Of a DNA stretch of 64,000 nucleotides, positions 44,070-56,239 are shown in pieces. The notes beneath the pieces were generated by a model. The model was not told the origin of the DNA. It saw nothing but the letters and a program-made list of their open reading frames with translations, and made no database searches. Both the position numbers and the translations under genes were made by a program. The DNA is from Ypsolopha sequella (lineage: Eukaryota; Arthropoda; Insecta; Lepidoptera; Ypsolophidae), in contig OW203988.1 in NCBI GenBank assembly GCA_934047225.1, forward strand, positions 6,296,229 to 6,360,228, written 5' to 3'. Numbering within the stretch: position 1 is the stretch's first letter; every line of letters begins with the position of its first letter.

Positions 44070-44830
44070 CGTAAACACAATGATAGAATTATTGAGTAGT
44101 GTGTTTTATCGTTACAATATTCAAACGCAAGTGCGGTGACTTCTTACGCATTACGCATTTTTGGTTTTGTTTTTTATTTTTTTTAATTTAATTATAAGCC
44201 ATTTCTGACAATTCTTATTGATTTTTCATTATAGTAAATAAAATTGTTAACGAGTCGTAAATACCTTATCATGCAATTGTAACGGAGGTAGCTGAAAACC
44301 AGCGCCAACCAAAGCATGTTTTGGATGGCACATAGCTGAGCTACATCCTTTTGTCGTGTTATTATTTTTATCTATAGATTACTCCCTACTTAAGTATACC
44401 TTTTCTACTGTGTTAGCTTTAAGTTTTGTTTTTGTAAATGCGCCAATAAATTTATTTTCTTTCTTTGTTTTAAAATTAAAATCAGGAAAAATTAAATAAT
44501 TTAGGGAAAAGGCATTGGCAGTTCGTAATAAACGGCAGCCATTATTGGGACTCGACATAAATTAAACTGAAATTTTAGGAAGTTGCTGCAATGTTCCACA
44601 GTGTGTAGTAAACTAAAATGGCTTTGTTATCTATCTGGAAATCTAGACTGCTCATATTTTCTAAGATAAGAGTCTATTACACGTCCACTCCGAGTATAAC
44701 AAATATTTGTCTCATAAACAAGATTTAAGTTTGTTGGAATTCTAGTTACAAAAATATCGTAATTTTACTGGTAACTAAGATTAATTAAGAACAGTTAAGA
44801 TAATCCAAACTACGAGTAGAGTTATAATAT
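44070..44830. other. No gene recognised
   Basis: AT-rich, with a T-rich tract at about 44155-44195. No repeat ends or protein motifs were identified. Confidence 0.35.
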
Positions 44831-44835
44831 ATATA

Positions 44836-44928
44836 ATCGGGTCTACCGCGATAAATTTTACCTTTTTTACGAAGTAAATTTGTCCCCTTTTCGTAAAAAA
44901 GGTAAAAATTTATCGCGGTAGACCCGAT
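44836..44928. repeat. Hairpin with ~38-bp arms
   Basis: ATCGGGTCTACCGCGATAAA then TTTTACCTTTTTTACGA is matched inverted by TCGTAAAAAAGGTAAAAATT then TATCGCGGTAGACCCGAT. The 17-base loop is AAGTAAATTTGTCCCCT-like. A miniature palindromic element or hairpin-RNA source. Confidence 0.75.
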
Positions 44929-45601
44929 TTATATTATAATGTGTGATATTATAATGTGTACGAAACGCGAGAGCTTAAAGTTATATATGAGTAGAGTTGT
45001 TGAAAACCTTTCTGTGGCCCCAAAGAGACCGAAAGAAAAATATTTGACTTGACTATGTATAAAACTTGACTAACAATAATCCAGAGTCGGTGACTACCAC
45101 TGCTGCTGTTCATCTCTTATATATTCATCTACAGTTACGTGCACACATTCTTGCTCAGAAAAAGTAACACAAAGAAAGGGTCTCTGTAACAAGTAACAAC
45201 GGTGACACGCAATAACGAAAACAAATTAGCATTCAACAAATAGTCCTCGAGCATTCATAACGAACATTATACAATAGGACTGGCTGAAATAGCAGTAAGT
45301 TTTCGTACTTTCCTGTTTGTGGAACAAGATATCTTGGTAAGAGATGAACTTTCATCTCATTACTAGGCAATATCATGACTAGACTCTCAGGAGTTGCAGT
45401 TTTAACTGGTTTGATCGAAATAACATTATGAGTCATTAAGAATCTATTCCAAACATTATGAGGAGATGGAATAAACAGGGAAACTAGTCTTCAGGTTACA
45501 AATGCCTAAGCCTAATAGCGGTTTATCTAGTTACAAAATAAGGTTAGTCCGTTGACTTAGCGGCTTGGAATTGTGATTGAGAGTATCAATGAATATACCA
45601 G

Positions 45602-45832
45602 CGGGCCTATTATGTATCTCTAGTTGACTTCTGGACTGGGTTCCTATCATCAAAAACATAGATATACTATCGAATTCCGATTTCCTAAGGATATTTTCGC
45701 ACTTGAAGTGACGTCACAGTTCGTAAATAGTTCAATACCCACTAAAGGCAATTTTGAAATTTCAGTTTTTATCTATGTTTTTGATGATAGGCACCCAGTT
45801 TAGTTGGCAACCAAAGATACAGAATAGGGGGG
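45602..45832 (+). mobile_element. 231-bp MITE with CAG target duplication, copy 1
   Basis: Flanked by CAG at 45599-45601 and 45833-45835. The ends are CGGGCCTATTATGTATCTCT and, inverted, CCCCCCTATTCTGTATCTTT. TATCTATGTTTTTGATGATA occurs near one end with its inverse near the other, so the whole element is nearly palindromic. The copy at 46102-46332 has the same length and the same CAG duplication. Confidence 0.85.
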
Positions 45833-45946
45833 CAGGTCTACGAGATTGCATATCTTATGCTTTTTGAATACACCTACGTTTTAAGGTAAATTCTTGGAAA
45901 AAAATATATCATCTCAATCATTCCTTCCACTTTTAGTTAGATTTCT

Positions 45947-46601
45947 TTAAGGCGATATTTAAATGTTTTAGCGTCCCTGTTACTCCATATGCGAAAAAAT
46001 CCTCAGTGCGAGAGGGACGGATTCGTGGAAAAGTAGCAAAAAGTCGGTTTTTTATTAATATAAAATGTACTAAAGCTGCTATCAAAATTTCGTTTAACCA
46101 GCCCCCCTATTCTGTATCTTTAGTTGCCAACTGTAGTAGGTGCCTATCATCAAAAACATAGATAAAAACTGAAATTTCAAAATTGCCTTTAGTGGGTATT
46201 GAACTATTAACGAACTGTGTCGCAACTTCAAGTGCGAACATATCCTTGGGAAATCGGAATTCGATGGTATATCTATGTTTTTGATGATAGGCACCCCGTA
46301 CAGAAAGCAACTAGAGATACATAAGAGGCCCGCAGGTCCTACATAGATACCGTTAAAACCCATCTAATAAAATATAGCTGCCGTCTATATGTCATTCTAA
46401 ATGGTTAGAATTGGTGTCGAAAAGGACCTCATTTCAATAAATATTTCTATCGAGCCGAATTTCTCCAATCGCGTTTCTATTTTAACAGATCCCTAGAAAA
46501 AGAATCCAAAAATAATATACTGTTTTATCAAATTAATACATTATTTACTGAAGTAGATATGCAAGTCCTTAAAGTGTCGTTTTTTTTCCGTATAATGTTA
46601 A
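45947..46601 (-). repeat. Family C interspersed repeat, copy 3, interrupted
   Basis: Reverse-strand copy starting TTAAGGCGATATTTAAATGT and ending near TTTTTTTTCCGTATAATGTTAA. It is split at AACCAG|GTCC by the 231-bp MITE. The uninterrupted copies (21.0 and 34.3 kb) show the original joined sequence, so the MITE arrived later. Confidence 0.85.
46102..46332 (-). mobile_element. 231-bp MITE with CAG target duplication, copy 2, nested
   Basis: Inverted copy of 45602-45832 inserted in family C copy 3. CAG flanks it at 46099-46101 and 46333-46335. The empty site is known from other family C copies, so the 3-bp duplication is directly seen rather than assumed. Confidence 0.9.
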
Positions 46602-47889
46602 GCACTTGACAAGCAAATTTGGTTTTACAACTCTGCAACACTTTCGCAAAGCCTTCGAACGTTATCGTAATGGGCTGCCATTTGTCACAACTTCCTTTGA
46701 CTGACAATGATCGTTCATTATCGTTAGTACGATTACTCAGCTCGGTAGAGAGAATTTTACCACAATATCTTTAACATGTTACAACGTATTACAAATTTTC
46801 TCTATAAGCATAAAACTCCGCTCGAAGAGAAAACTTTCACAAATGTATTCGGTAGGTATAAACTAATGAATAGCCATTTATGGGTAGGGTCTTAAGCACC
46901 TTTAGTAAAGTCTCTAATTAACCCATCGAGTTCTCTCTTCCATATTCATTACCACTTAACGTTGATACTTTTCCTACGTAGTACATAATTTAAACTTCGC
47001 GTGCAAAGAATTATCTCTTGTCACGATATTTACACCAACGTAAGTAGCTGACTCCTCCACATCAATAACATAACCTCGTGTCTTTGACACACTTCAGGCA
47101 CCGATATTATATAATCTGTTTGTATGTTTGTTTGTCATATGAATAGCGTCATATTTGACACGTTCATTCATTATCTTACTAGTAAAGTACTCATAGATGT
47201 TGCAAAACATAATGTGAATATCAGGGAACGATCAACGACGAAGAAACCGGATGTTTTAATGAAGCATTTCAAACAACCCGTTTTAAAAATCCAAGAGGTG
47301 ATGAAGATTAAAAGATACGTACGACGCATAATACCACATAAGATAATACCACATCAGAATATCAATAAGATAAAGTAGGCATAAGACATTGAAAAGGTAA
47401 AAAATGTCGAAATTAGAAAATACAAGCACAAAAAAAAGACATGTGCGAGAACTCGTTGCCTGTGTCATTGTTTTATAAGAGACAAACAAATTAAATCTTT
47501 TTGATATGTGGACACTGTATGAAAAAAAATTGCTAATAAATACTGTGAGACCTTTCTTGGTGCTTAATTTTAAGACGTACCCCATAGGTTCCATCAGTCA
47601 TAATCTGAGTCAGCCTATATACGAATTAAAGTGCCTATCTTTTTATTGCACTTATAAGTAACTTAATGGAGCTTTAAGTTTCGAACATATTTGGTATTGA
47701 GTAATTTCAACATATGTACAGTGCTATGGGGGGCGCAGCTGTGAAACAAGAAGTATGGTAACACAACCAATCCACGCGCCATAAGATCCTTGTAGCACTG
47801 TAGACGAGATGCCACTAGCACTTCCTGAGAAAATTGATCGTGAGCATGACTGAGAGATACAGATAAGATAATAAAGGGCGCTGATTTTC
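46602..47889. other. No gene recognised
   Basis: AT-rich sequence. Overlapping frames at 47124-47594 on both strands are lysine- and phenylalanine-rich and lack motifs. Nothing is supported. Confidence 0.4.
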
Positions 47890-48425
47890 CTTAAGAGCGG
47901 TATCGCAGCCGGATTTTTTTCTAATTAATCGAAACAGAACACTTGAATTCAAAATTCACTAATTCAACAAAACCTCATTACCTTTGTATTGTGTATACTG
48001 CATTCGCAAAGTTTCCATTAGTTTCTGTAAATAAATATTTCAAAAATGTTTCATTTCAAAGTTTTTGAAAAACATTCGAGAGGTTATTATGATCAGTTGA
48101 AAAAAATAATGGGCAGCAATTTTTTTTTTCGGCCGTATGTAAATTTGTGCGACAGTAAAACATAGTAATAAAAAAACAATGGGCCAGTTATTTCGTATTA
48201 CAATGTCAGTACTAAAAATACGTAAGCAGACTAATAAATAAATGACTAATAAATTTTAATTTACGGACACCAATGGAGACTTTGCGATAGCAACATACAC
48301 AATACAAAGGTAAGGTTTTGTTGAATAACTATTGAGTAAATTTTGAATTTAGGTGTTCTGTTTCGATTAATTACAAAAAAAAAAAGGCGGGTATTTCACG
48401 ATCCGGCTGCGATACCACTTTTAAG
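47890..48425. mobile_element. Foldback element with ~150-bp inverted ends
   Basis: The left end CTTAAGAGCGGTATCGCAGC is inverted at the right (GCTGCGATACCACTTTTAAG). AATCGAAACAGAACACTTGA, CAACAAAACCTCATTACC and CAAAGTTTCCATTAG-type blocks also recur inverted. The loop is about 48046-48254. No transposase. Confidence 0.8.
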
Positions 48426-48746
48426 AACAAACTCTAGTCGCCAATAATTATTAACAATTTGCCATTTCCTCCAAAGAGACTTTTCCGCGATTACAGCTTA
48501 GATCAACGAACTAGCACGCTTTTATTGTTGAACAATGATCCCGTGAACTCAGCCTGGTGCAGCTAGAACTAAAGGCCATTGTCTTTCGAACGAGTCACCT
48601 TTGATCGACAAAAAACCTGATCAGCCTCATTGGTATTGTTCGGAACAAATTACCTGTCTTTGGAAATCGTGTTGTGCGATGTTAGAATGTGAGGCGGTGG
48701 AAGTGCTTTATTTAATCGAGTGCGGGTGAGATAATACAACTAATAT

Positions 48747-49112
48747 TTTTTCAATGCGAGTGCTCGTAAAGGCCCACTTTTTATGCATCAAAACCGAACA
48801 GAAAGACGATTATTTTGCCCTAGGGCTTTATTTCATATTATTATTATTTTTAATTTATTTACAATGGTTGGCTAACCTGCAACCTTCCCTGTGTACCATA
48901 AATTTTATACTTTTTTCCACTGTTTTACTGCTCTGGATACAGTCCTTTTGAGCCAATCATAATTTAAAGTTCACAAGATTATATTTGTTTTATTTCCTCA
49001 CACTATGCATTGAAAAACGTAGTATGATACACGGGCGTAAGAGCAATAAATTACGAGGACGATTTAAAACACGAGCGTAGCGACTTTTCGCCCTTGTAGC
49101 ATAAACTACTAT
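48747..49112 (-). repeat. Family A interspersed repeat, copy 5, with inverted core
   Basis: Reverse-strand copy. The central foldback segment reads TTACGAGGACGATTTAAAAC then ACGAGCGTAGCGA, the opposite orientation to the same stretch in copies 4 and 6, and one arm is lost. This suggests recombination within the hairpin. Confidence 0.85.
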
Positions 49113-49702
49113 TATAACACTGAAATTTTAAAAGACACAAATACTACGTACTTCATAGATACAATCATTAATTACAGAATCAGGGTGCCTGTAGATCGAT
49201 TACAGCTAACTAAAACACGAGATTTACCGTAGCCAAACGAAGACCAGCTGAACTGAGCACTACACAATGAGAAGATTGTTCAGAAATTTTAATATAGTGA
49301 TACTTCCTGCTGGCCATGCCTATTCATAACTTCACATAACGCTATTTGCATTATTAAGCCATCAAAAAACTTTTACAGCATGTTACAGGTTACAGACAGG
49401 CGATGTGAATCTTAACCAACGCACAGTGTGCTGAAATTGAATTTTCGTGGAATGTAGGGATGCATAAAAAAATACTTCACAGATTTTCTTTTGATATAAT
49501 AGTTATTTTATCTATTTCTAATATAGTACTCTATTCCACACCATCTAGGAGGTTAAACAGGCCTAATCGATTATTAACAAGTCAAATTCGTCATAATTGC
49601 TTGTATGAGTCTTTTAAGAGTAATTTAGTAAATAGCTAACTTATAAGAAATTGTTGAGAATATTTAAAAAACTTACGTTTCTAAACTAAATGTATGGACT
49701 CA

Positions 49703-49929
49703 CCCCCGGTTTCTGAAAGGCCAATCAATGTTAACAGTAGATTAAAAAATAATTATCTGTGGATTAAGCCAGAAAAAGTGGGAATTTTACATTGAAATCA
49801 AAAATTAACAAAGTTAATTATTGATTCATCACTATTCAGACTTCATATATGCTTTATTTTCACCGTTATTTGTGGTTAAAGTTTTTTTAATCTACTGTTA
49901 ACTTTGATTGGCCTTTCAGAAACCGGGGG
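49703..49929 (-). mobile_element. PIF/Harbinger-like MITE, copy 2
   Basis: 227 bp, same length and sequence family as 2911-3137, in the opposite orientation. Flanked by TCA at 49700-49702 and 49930-49932. The ends are CCCCCGGTTTCTGAAAGGCC in inverted order. Confidence 0.85.
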
Positions 49930-50270
49930 TCAGTGTCTCAGCTACACTAATAAGTTTGTCAGTAAATTGGCATAGTTCCGAGAATTTCCGAGGCTAGTTC
50001 TTCTGTATGGTGATAGCTAAACATACAGACTATTAGAATCCTCAATCCATATGTTAAACAATTTTGAACTTTTTAAATACACTAACCAAATGTATTTTTC
50101 TTCATACAAAAAACAGCCAAAGTCGTTAATTATCTAAAATATAAGTTTTAAAAAGAAAATTCTGTAGAAATAAATCACCGTAGTAATTAGTAGAATACGT
50201 TTATATCAAAAAACAATCTGAAAAGTAAAGTTGTTTTTATGCATCACTAAGTCCATGAAAATTCTATTTC

Positions 50271-50312
50271 AGCTCACTGTGCGACGACGAGCGCGTGCGC
50301 ATCGCATGCTGA
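50271..50312 (+). other. Acceptor-like site and short open tail
   Basis: TCTATTTCAG is followed by a GC-rich stretch that reads SLCDDERVRIAC then TGA in one phase, and stays open for about 40 codons in another. It could be a small terminal exon of an unseen plus-strand gene; there is no supporting neighbour. Confidence 0.15.
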
Positions 50313-50708
50313 ACTTGCTAAGTCACTGTTCGCTTGCCGTCTGTCTGGTGCCGTTATGTTCTTTAAGTGGACATTCGGGGGCTTCTTACTTTTGTTTATA
50401 AAAAAATTGGCTTAGAGTGAGCTTTCAGAACTTTGCGAGGGAAAAAAGAAATTCGTTCAAAACTCTGTGTTCTAATGTGAGTCTAAAGCTGTTACTGATA
50501 CAGATTGAATCCTAATCAGATGTCACTTTCTTCGTATGCAAATGCAGTATCCGTCAGCCGATAGTTTAGAAAGTATGTTTATATATCCATGCATACGCAA
50601 ATACACTCGATAAATTGTGAAATTTAGACACAGTGCATTCAATTAACTTCTCTTATCATGAATTTCTCTTTATACACTTTATTATTATATATTAAGTGTT
50701 ACCCCTCA

Positions 50709-51053
50709 GCCACAGCTTCAGGCTTCGAGAGGCGCGCCAAGCGGTTCTTGCGACGGCGCCGGCGGAGAGAACAAATGTATGAAGTTCTGTAGAGCCGGCC
50801 ATGGGTCGGCGCTTGCGCGTCTTGTCCGGCTTCGAGTGACTTGCGCTCTCGGGATGGCGGTGTGCGGGCGGTTGAAACAGTGATCGAGCGCGTAGGACGA
50901 ACCTAGTGTCGAGCGCTTTGACCGAGCGAGCGCGCTATACATCCGATGCGGTGGAAGGCGCCGACGGGTGTCGTGGCAGGGCAAAGCCCGTCGCAAAAAC
51001 CGCCTGGAAGCGCAGCAAGAAGCGCCGCCAGAATCCTGAAGCTGTGGCCCTGG
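50709..51053. mobile_element. GC-rich island with 14-bp inverted ends
   Basis: An abrupt GC-rich block bounded by GCCACAGCTTCAGG at the left and its exact inverse CCTGAAGCTGTGGC at the right. Both strands have open frames rich in Arg and Pro (minus 92 residues; plus 64 residues with a KRSKKRRQ stretch), as expected for GC-rich DNA. No motif was recognised. It may be a small transposon cargo, a retrotransposon 5' region, or a captured gene segment. Confidence 0.5.
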
Positions 51054-51059
51054 CGTTAA

Positions 51060-52540
51060 TACTTCGTGTTAATGTTTACAATTTGTGTTATATGGTCTAA
51101 GACTGCATTAGTATTTATAATGCTGTAGTAAGTTCTGTTGCCATATTTTCCCTTGGTTCGTGTTTTCATTTTATTAACTCTTTGTCCGTCTTTCTTCTTT
51201 GTCACCAAACATTTGAGGCGTCCCAGTTCCCATGGTATGCATTTTTCATAGATAGAAACATACTCGTATTTTATTTATTATTTCGTTTCCAGTTGGGTTT
51301 CAAAGCCTAACAGGCTATATGTATGTCATCTGCACATCGTAGAATTGGGCTTATCATGTTCTTCCTAGGCATATCATATTTCTGTTAAAACTAGGAGGTT
51401 TACAAATTTCTTAACATGTAAATCTAACATCGAGCATCTAACATCTAACATCAATCGAGCTCTGCTCATTGTCGTATTTTTGACTTTTGGTCAAAGATTT
51501 TCGATTTTTCATACTTTACGATCTGCTCACGACATGTATACTAAATTCAACTAGCTAGACGGACTTTTATGAAAAATATAGAAACTTCACGGTCGAGAGG
51601 CAGGTTAATTAGATTTTATAACGAACTTAGTGCAATCAGACCGTAGACTCAGTTTCTGGAGTAACATCCATTACAGTAACGTTTATAATTTGTACAACAT
51701 TTTGGGACTTTGTTATTGGGATTGTTGTTGATGTTACATCTTAATTTTTTATAAATAAATCAATTCATATTTTAAAAATCCTCTACTACGCTTGTCTCCT
51801 GGAGAAAACTTCCACAAGAATAATTCATTAACATTCCAGTTATCAACAGTATTGTGTTCAATTCACGCAACATTGAACCTTTTGGTTGAACCTGCAACCT
51901 TCTTATTCATACTTCGCTACGGTTCAGCTGAACCAGAACTTATGAACACGTTGGTACAGTACCTACTAATGGTATCTACCTCAAGTACATATGTCTGGCG
52001 AAGAGTTCACTAACTTAGCAAAGATCACAACTTCTATTTGCGGCGAATGTTGTACCAAAGTTGTATTGCTATTATCAAACGGACCAATGGCTCATCTTAG
52101 ACATAACTTGACTGATCAAAATTTATTTTTCTTTCTTGTCTTCTGTTTTGGTCTTCTTTAGCAAAGTTGCTGAACATTTTTGCAATCTGTTTGTTTTTCA
52201 AGTTTAAATTGTTAATGTTTTTCCCGCTCCGATGGTTTTAAGACTTGTCTGATTCATCGTCATCCTTAACAAGTTCATTCACATCAGCCATTGTTCCAAG
52301 CTTTAAATCAGTCTCAGGTTTAAAACTGAAACAGTTTTGGACTTCTTTCCTCTATAAATTACTCTAAATTAGAAGTTTTTATCTGTCTTCGTCCAAAAGT
52401 ATTTTATATTATTTTACCAAGTATTTTAAAGCAGTATTTTTAGTAGGCATAAGATAGAAGACCTCAATGGTGATAAATCTCGTAATAATTTTTTTTCTGA
52501 ATGTTTACACTGTTGATTGTTGGCACTTGGTGGAACTTGG
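51060..52540. other. No gene recognised
   Basis: AT-rich sequence. The frame at 51792-52013 has no motif. No repeat ends were identified. Confidence 0.35.
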
Positions 52541-52545
52541 AATAC

Positions 52546-52740
52546 ATAATGAACAGAAAATCACTTGTACTATCCCATAAATTTATTTAATACTTCCTGA
52601 CCGGTTTCGCCTTTATGGCATTATCAAAGGAATTAATATAAGATCTTAATTACACAATAAATAGTTCACATCAGCCAGTGCGATCAATGACATTGATCAT
52701 TTCTGTACTACAAAAATGTGTTAGATTTTCTGTTCATAAT
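52546..52740. mobile_element. Small MITE with ATAATGAACAGAAAATC ends
   Basis: ATAATGAACAGAAAATC at the left is matched inverted by GATTTTCTGTTCATAAT at the right. The core contains CCTGACCGGTTTCGCCTTTA then TGGCATTATCAAAGG, a motif pattern seen in several insect repeats. Confidence 0.6.
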
Positions 52741-53111
52741 TTTTTTCTTTTTTAGTTAGAGGATATGAGCCCATCAGAACTATAAAGACCATGTAAAAGC
52801 TTCTCAAAAAGCCTATTACAAAACGTATGCAGTAGGGTGTCCCTTATTTTTCGAAGTACCTACATACCTAGTTTATAAACGCATATGACATATACCCTAT
52901 CAATTTATTTAGTAGGTCTTACAAATAGGATAAAAAAAAACAGATTTGGTTCGCTTTTTTAACTGTGCAAAGAATCATAGGTTTTTGAAATGTGAATTAT
53001 GATATTCGCGGCTTTTTCGCCATTAATTTATAGTCACGATAATTTAATCGATAAAAGTACATCTAACCATGATTATGAACTAAGTATTCTACTAGTCTGG
53101 ACACTCTACAG

Positions 53112-53594
53112 CAGGGTCGGCAACCTTATCCAGCCTAAGGGCTCATTATAAAATAATTTAATCCTGATGAGCGCATTTATACTTACACTCATAGTACGGC
53201 ACAAATTAAACTTTACATTATAAAATAATTTAATCCTGATGAGCGCATTTATACTTACACTCATAGTACGGCACAAATTAAACTTCACACAAAGTCAACA
53301 CAAAATGTTTATTAAATGAGGCATAATACGGTGAAATATATAAGTCACGAGTTGTTACAACAATTAGATATTGTTGATCGAAGTTTCAAGTGCTTCATTG
53401 TTGAAGATATGGATTCTCATGTGTACGTTGACGCGTGTTTTTAAGAAATATTGCTCTTAAAATGGGCCATTCCAAATTTTTCATCCGTCACGTCTCGTGC
53501 TGAAAGCAATTCAAAGAACTAGCGCGCTTTATCGTTGAACAATGAATAAAAAAGCCCTCGCTGCGCCCGCGCTTACAACGTTTGCTGACCCCTG
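53112..53594. mobile_element. hAT-like non-autonomous element
   Basis: The ends CAGGGTCGGCAACCTT and, inverted, CAGGGGTCAGCAAACG match the CAGGGGTCGGCAA-type ends common in hAT elements. Flanking 8-bp duplications are CTCTACAG (53104-53111) and CTCTACGG (53595-53602), one mismatch. Inside is a 71-bp direct duplication (53146-53216 and 53217-53287). The 60-residue minus frame across that duplication reads the same peptide twice and is not a gene. Confidence 0.85.
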
Positions 53595-53602
53595 CTCTAC
53601 GG

Positions 53603-55042
53603 TATAGGAAGATTTCCAGCTTATTTATTCCTACTCATGTCCCAGGAGGTGGTAAATACCGTGTACCTCTTTACATCAAGTGACTCATCTCCGAGAATCC
53701 GGTATTCAAGACACGCGATGGCGTTGTTGGAAACTGAGCTTTTTATCTTGCTAAACTCCAGTAAGAAGAAGTTTCATTTTTGGTGTACGTTTATCGAAGA
53801 AACGAAAAGTTATATCCAAAGGTTCTTGCTGTCAATATCATCTGTGTTCTTGTAACAATAAGTTCTTTGTATGCCTTTCATAGCTCACCGTTTAAGTAAT
53901 TAATGTTATCAATATCTTTTATACTCTTTTTTTGGATACTTTTATCGAATATAGTGATTCGAGTGACGACGACCACAAGTGGATCGCAATATACCTACAT
54001 AGAGGTAGATAAAAAATGTATACTTTTTATAAATCCATCAAACAAAAATAAAAGCTTTAACAGCTATATATAATAGGTATTAATTTCGTATGTAGTATAA
54101 AAATTCTTAATTCTTTCTTCAGAAGCTCTCATATCATGACCTTAAAATGCCTTGGCCGTAATATCATTGCAGCATATAATTAATTGCATGGCTATTGCTT
54201 AACTACAATTACAAATCACAATTAATACTGCCTAATTAAATATTGTTGTCTTATTTAAACGTTAAAAGCGACGTAATTTAACTACGTTTAAAAGGTTTTC
54301 AAGGCGCTAAAACCCATAAAAAGTTTTTCTTTAATGTCTCCAAAGCGAATAATAAAAACGTGTTCTAAACAACGCAACTCACCGATAACACGAGCCGGGC
54401 AACGGGATATTAAACTCAGTTAGTTTTCTAGCACTGTTCCAAACAAAACACACTTTTCAGAATCACTGCGTCACTGAAAATCCTCATTGAGAGAACTTTC
54501 CTCATCAAAACCAGTTACTATCGGAGTTTTCGATATTTCAAATTGGAATTTTCATTCGGTTTTGTTTCGTTCGTTTTGTCCACTTCGTGCGACAAGCCAA
54601 CCGCTTGTAGCGCCGGAGTTTACCGCGACTGTACTAAAGCGAACTCAACAGTCAGTGCCAATAACTGTTATCGCTTGCTCTCTCTCATAGAGCTGGCATT
54701 CATGAGTTCGAATGAGACGAGAAATCAACGGAATGCATAAACATAAGCGCGATATTACAGATGATGCTGTCTCGGTGGTAAAGGAGGATTTGTAGTGGAA
54801 GGAAAAGAGAGGGGTGATTAAGAGCCTTTATGAGAGGTTCATGGGGAATGTATGATGTGGCAACGTGGTGTAGAAAATATTTGTGTAAATTTAGGCTTTT
54901 ATTATTAAGGCTCTGTGAGATAAAAATGTTTTATTGGCAATTTTGTTAATACTAATAGGTAGAATAGAAAACGATCACTTTGTTCACGCAAGCAGATCCA
55001 ATGGAAAAGCCAAATAAATATAAAAATTCGTGTAGCAATAAT
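53603..55042. other. Flank upstream of the ABCG gene; no gene recognised
   Basis: A somewhat less AT-rich patch at about 54480-54745 holds two frames in different phases. It could be promoter or 5' untranslated sequence of the transporter gene, whose coding start is 1.6 kb further on, but no TATA or clear donor site supports this. Confidence 0.3.
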
Positions 55043-55893
55043 GGTCGATTCTCCTTATTTGTAACAAAATATAAAAAACATTATAACGGCCAAAATACAA
55101 CTTTTAGCTAGAAGCAATGTATACTAATAGTTTAATATATGTATCACGTATTTTTAATGATATTGTGGTAGCTCCAAAATAAATGGATTTTCCATAAGAG
55201 TGAATTTAGAAAAATTCAATTTAAAAAAATTTAACTTCACTCTTATGGGAAATCTAATTATTTTGATCATCTTGAATTAAAAGCATTTGAACAGTAGTTT
55301 CTTTTAATTCAAGATGTGTTTCAAGTTTCATCAAGTGCGCATCGCAAGTATGAATTAATTTTTCAATGCAAGTGCTCGTAAAGGCCCACTTTTTATGCAT
55401 CAAAACCGAACAGAAAGTCGATTATTTTGCCCTAGGGCTTTTATTATTATTATTTTTTTATTTGTTTGCAATGGTTGGCTAACCTGCAGCCACAAATTAT
55501 AGAGGGATACCTGCAGCCTTTCCTGTCTACCATAGATGTTATACTTTTTTTCCACTGTTTAACGGCTCTGGATACAATCCTTTTGAGCCAATCATAATTG
55601 AAAGTTCACAAGATTATATTTGTTTTCATTTCCTCACACTATGCATTGAAAAACGTAGTATGATACACGGGCGTAAAAGCAATAAATTACTCGGTTACGT
55701 TTAAAACACTCGCTACGCTCGTGTTTTAAATCGTCCTCGTAATTTATTCCTTTTCGCCCTAGTAGCAAAAACTACTATGAAGCTATCATAATATCATTAA
55801 AAATATTATTACCTATTATTATTATTCGTAGCTCTTAGCTAAAAATTGTATTTTGGCCGTTATAATATTTGTAACAAATACGGATAATCGACC
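55043..55893. mobile_element. Foldback element (GGTCGATT ends) carrying a family A insert
   Basis: The left arm (55043-55173) opens GGTCGATTCTCCTTATTTGT. The right arm (about 55779-55893) ends ACAAATACGGATAATCGACC. Shared inner blocks are ATAACGGCCAAAATACAA and TTTTTAATGATATT. A family A repeat lies in the middle at 55359-55778. Two small hairpins (55191-55249 with CCATAAGAGTGAA, and 55271-55314 with CTTGAATTAAAAG) occupy the rest of the loop. Confidence 0.75.
55359..55778 (-). repeat. Family A interspersed repeat, copy 6, nested
   Basis: Full-length reverse copy with the central foldback intact. A ~30-bp duplication around ACCTGCAGCC (55482-55520) makes it longer than its sisters. It is inserted in the foldback at 55043-55893, so it is the younger of the two. 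Confidence 0.85.
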
Positions 55894-56239
55894 TATAAAC
55901 TATTTGAAACAAACACACAAGTTATGTTCAAAAATATATTTAAAAAAAAACTTATTTTTCAGTAAGTTATTTGAGATCTATTCCTGAAACAAGAAAATAT
56001 TTCTTTTCATAAAAAAAATCGTATGTTCAACTTAAGAGTAATAGTATACCAGTAAGTGCCTTAATCTGCAGCTTATATTCACGCTTATATATTCGTCTTT
56101 CATACATCACGTTTAGGCTCAAAATCCTTTGACAAAGACCTCCAGGTTAACCATCTCCCATGAAGTCAGCGACAAGTAAAATTGGCAACATGGCATTTTG
56201 TCCAAGTTGATATATGAAGTTAGCGTCATTAACTTAGTT

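Noticed and set aside
53106..53288. 60-residue ORF with a duplicated peptide
   Set aside because: Produced by a 71-bp direct duplication inside a hAT-like element.
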